Shown here: in pieces, positions 62,101 to 64,000 of the stretch
Numbering within the stretch: position 1 is the first letter of the stretch
Layout of the letters: each line of letters begins with the position of its first letter
Assembly (NCBI RefSeq): GCF_015207755.1
Contig: NZ_JADEWH010000020.1
Location: 1 to 64,000 of the forward strand
Direction: 5' to 3'
DNA length: 64,000 nt
Source of the DNA: Nodularia sp. LEGE 06071
GTDB lineage: Bacteria; Cyanobacteriota; Cyanobacteriia; Cyanobacteriales; Nostocaceae
The notes under the pieces: generated by a model
Databases searched by the model: none
What the model was told of the DNA's origin: nothing
What the model saw: only the letters and a program-made list of their open reading frames with translations
Program-made: the position numbers and the translations under genes

Positions 62101-63474
62101 TTATAAAAATATTTTTAACAAAGCATTTGCTAAATGATAGACTACGGGAACTGAAACAGCATTTCCAAACTGATGTTTGGCTGTAGTTTCATTGTCTGCT
62201 ATTTGGAAACTTTCTGGAAATCCTTGCAATCTGGCGTAATCTTGTGCAGTTAAAGGTTTATATTTATTCTGTTTATAAATTTCTTGAATAAATTTTTGCT
62301 TATACACTTCTGGTTGTTCACATTCTATAGATATAGTAGCTACATAATCTCTGGTTCCAGTTGCGGTTAAAGTTGCAATTGCATCAGCATGAGGTAGAAA
62401 TATTTTAGAAATTCCGTTAATTCCTGAAGAAATTTTAGAATTTACAAATTCATAACCTTTATTTTCTACAAAGCGAAGAATTTTTTTGTCAACTAAAGTA
62501 TTGATTTCTTCTATGTCTAAACTAGGAATCAAAGATTTTAAAATTTCAAAATCTAAAGGATTACCATCTTTTTCTCCATAAATTTTCTTTCTTCTATTTT
62601 TTAAAATAGTTTGGCAAATTAGCTTTTCTCTAGAATTTGTTTCAATTAATTCCCAAGAATGGATTGTAGTATGTCCATCTCTAATATCAGCAAAAGTAAA
62701 AAAATCGTTTAATTCGTCTATTTTTTGAAATCTTCCTCTAGAAGCTGGAATTTTACCATCAGTAAATAAGACTTCTGGAGAAAATTTCTTTTTAGGTAAA
62801 TTACTCTGTTGAATTCCAGGAATGAGATCATAAAGCTTGAGACGTTGATTTAATGCTTGAGGAAAGGTAAAGCCCCAACAATTAGCAATGTCATTTCTAA
62901 TACCCACAATAAATACTCTGTCTCTATCTTGAGGTAACCCAAAATCGTAGGAGTTTAGTACCTGATATTTAACTACATAGTCAGATGATGTTAAGTTATT
63001 AAGTATGTATTCTAAACTGGCTCTGTTCCTTGGCTCAGTTAAACCTTTGACATTTTCAAATATAAATGCTTTGGGTTTGTTAAGTTGTACAATTCTAAAA
63101 ACATCAAACCATAGTTGACCTCTGGGGTCTTGTAAACCTTGCATTTTACCCGCTATAGACCAAGGCTGACAAGGAACACCACCGACTATAATATCTATTT
63201 CAAAAGGCAGTTGATGTAAATTAGTAATATCTCCTAAATAGGCTTCTTCGCCATTAATACCATGAATAAAGTTTTTTTGATAAACTTTAATAGCTTCCTT
63301 ATTAATTTCTGAATATCCTAAACAATTTCCTCCTAATTCTTCTAAAGGAACTCTAAAACCACCTATACCAGAAAATAGGTCTACAAATGTAAACTTTGTT
63401 GTGCATTTTATGGTGTTGGTTGGTTGGAATAATTGAAATAACTCTAGTTGTTGTCCATAAATACCTGTTTGCAT
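62101..63474 (-). CDS. DNA (cytosine-5) methyltransferase of a type II RM system
   Basis: 457 residues. It transfers a methyl group from SAM to cytosine C5. Motif I is FVDLFSGIGGFRVPLEELGG, the catalytic Cys102 is in VGGVPCQPWSIAGK, motif VI ENVKGL has Glu140, and motif VIII is QDRDRVFIVGIRND. A target-recognition region (about 220-370) is followed by the C-terminal motifs (DYARLQGFPESFQI, QFGNAVSVPVVYHLANALL). Length and partner gene 14 bases downstream (TdeIII-like nuclease) identify a type II restriction-modification system protecting against foreign DNA. Codon use is A/T-rich compared with neighbours, which suggests transfer. Confidence 0.92.
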   Translation of the reverse strand: MQTGIYGQQLELFQLFQPTNTIKCTTKFTFVDLFSGIGGFRVPLEELGGNCLGYSEINKEAIKVYQKNFIHGINGEEAYLGDITNLHQLPFEIDIIVGGVPCQPWSIAGKMQGLQDPRGQLWFDVFRIVQLNKPKAFIFENVKGLTEPRNRASLEYILNNLTSSDYVVKYQVLNSYDFGLPQDRDRVFIVGIRNDIANCWGFTFPQALNQRLKLYDLIPGIQQSNLPKKKFSPEVLFTDGKIPASRGRFQKIDELNDFFTFADIRDGHTTIHSWELIETNSREKLICQTILKNRRKKIYGEKDGNPLDFEILKSLIPSLDIEEINTLVDKKILRFVENKGYEFVNSKISSGINGISKIFLPHADAIATLTATGTRDYVATISIECEQPEVYKQKFIQEIYKQNKYKPLTAQDYARLQGFPESFQIADNETTAKHQFGNAVSVPVVYHLANALLKIFL

Positions 63475-63611
63475 TGGCGTGGTCGAATAGAAAATTTACC
63501 AAATATATTCTAATTTTAGTATAAACCCAGTTAGCACATTCCCATCTGACATTGCCAAAGCGGTACCTTCGGTAAGCCAAGAGCATATCACCAAATCATT
63601 GCCATATTCAA

Positions 63612-63824
63612 TTAAGCAGACATCAAGTGCTGTCTTGGTTCAGGAATTTGACGACCTAATGCTTGAGCAGTTTCAATCCATTCCTGCATAATAATTTCCA
63701 CATTTTGCAGTGCTTCTTGATAAGTTTCCCCATCCGCAGCACATCCAGGTAATTCTGGAACTTCGGCGATAAAGGCTTGGTCTTCTTGACTCCAATAAAG
63801 TATGATTTCATAATGAAGCATCAT
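63612..63824 (-). CDS. hicB: HicB family antitoxin
   Basis: 70 residues: LHYEIILYWSQEDQAFIAEV, PELPGCAADGETYQEALQNV and IIMQEWIETAQALGRQIPEP. This is the single partial RNase H-fold HicB domain. It binds and neutralises HicA and represses the operon. No C-terminal DNA-binding domain is attached. The ATG at 63824 is preceded by GGAGG at 63830-63834, overlapping the end of hicA. The pair fits the usual hicA-hicB order on the minus strand. Confidence 0.88.
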   Translation of the reverse strand: MMLHYEIILYWSQEDQAFIAEVPELPGCAADGETYQEALQNVEIIMQEWIETAQALGRQIPEPRQHLMSA

Positions 63825-63825
63825 T

Positions 63826-64000
63826 TTAACCTCCTAGCTGGTATTTGAGAATTACTGCACGAACTTGTTTAACTTGATACGCTTTGGCTTGAGAACCTTT
63901 AGGTTGAAGATTCAGAATTTCTTCTATTCCTTTTTGGGTAAAAATATGGTGACTTCCGCGAATACGTTCATCAAATCCTAAACTGCATAACAGTTGACAT
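63826..64000 (-). CDS. hicA: HicA mRNA interferase toxin, cut by the window edge
   Basis: Fifty-seven codons of the C-terminal part are visible, ending at TAA 63828-63826: LCSLGFDERIRGSHHIFTQK, GIEEILNLQPKGSQAKAYQV and KQVRAVILKYQLGG. The catalytic His is in GSHHIFTQ, the dsRBD-like HicA motif. About 15-25 residues at the front lie outside the window. Its TAA is one base before the hicB ATG (63824). The toxin cleaves mRNA when HicB is lost. Partial because of the edge, not because of decay. Confidence 0.85.
   Translation of the reverse strand, partial: CQLLCSLGFDERIRGSHHIFTQKGIEEILNLQPKGSQAKAYQVKQVRAVILKYQLGG

Noticed and set aside
1-64000. tRNA, rRNA, tmRNA and riboswitch search by eye
   Set aside because: No T-loop (GGTTCRANTCC) with matching acceptor arm, no rRNA landmark and no cobalamin riboswitch upstream of cobQ were seen; covariance-model search was not possible here.

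Overview
The window comes from a filamentous, probably heterocyst-forming cyanobacterium of the Nostocales. Evidence: carotenoid and tetrapyrrole genes of cyanobacterial type (zds, crtE, ycf54), many GCGATCGC (HIP1) palindromes, heptamer tandem repeats between genes, several cyanobacteria-restricted families (DUF1825, Npun_F0494-like, DUF6930-like), and an alternative terminal oxidase operon of the cox3/ARTO type that is heterocyst-linked in Anabaena. No rRNA, tRNA or CRISPR array was found.

Layout. 0-3.3 kb: a caspase-NTPase gene broken by an in-frame TAG, a divergent Trypco1-domain gene, a deleted IS5-type element and a fragment of an Rpn-type nuclease gene. 3.3-24.6 kb: mostly housekeeping (DrrAB-like ABC exporter, PrxQ, cobyric acid synthase and a short ferredoxin, a two-EF-hand protein, zds with an SRPBCC partner, IscA/SufA, TPR and FHA proteins, copper ATPase CtaA, TM2 protein, CPBP protease, family-4 uracil-DNA glycosylase). 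24.6-38.2 kb: Uma2 nuclease, tyrS-pyrF-hypothetical operon, a class A penicillin-binding protein, DUF1825, Nudix, folD-crtE-PAP2, ycf54, a SnoaL-like protein and pdxJ. 38.3-43.2 kb: a second Uma2 protein, an EACC1-caspase operon whose caspase carries a transmembrane helix and a type 1 periplasmic-binding domain, an ABC-2 permease and an S4-domain protein. 43.3-46.5 kb: transposase and nucleoside hydrolase relics around a urea transporter fused to EF-hands. 46.5-51.1 kb: two DUF2231 membrane proteins followed by coxBAC, whose subunit II lacks the CuA ligands. 51.3-57.2 kb: a 1965-residue HstK-type Ser/Thr kinase-AAA-GAF-PAS-histidine kinase. 57.3-61.0 kb: a beta-propeller glycosidase-like gene and two FAD monooxygenases. 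61.2-64.0 kb: a TdeIII-like type II restriction-modification pair and a hicAB toxin-antitoxin cut by the window edge.

Main points. (1) Two separate caspase loci are each paired with a small constant component of predicted NTP-dependent or caspase conflict systems (Trypco1 at 2.3 kb, EACC1 at 41.6 kb). The second joins a cytoplasmic caspase to a predicted extracytoplasmic ligand sensor in one chain, while the first looks disabled by a nonsense codon. (2) At least five families of short non-coding repeats are present. Copies of two families supply the stop codon of the neighbouring gene, and a third has overwritten the end of a Nudix gene. The clearest family has four copies of about 106-111 bp bounded by CTAG. 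(3) Calcium recurs as a theme: a CSE-like EF-hand protein, EF-hands fused to a urea transporter, and an EF-hand-like loop in the caspase.
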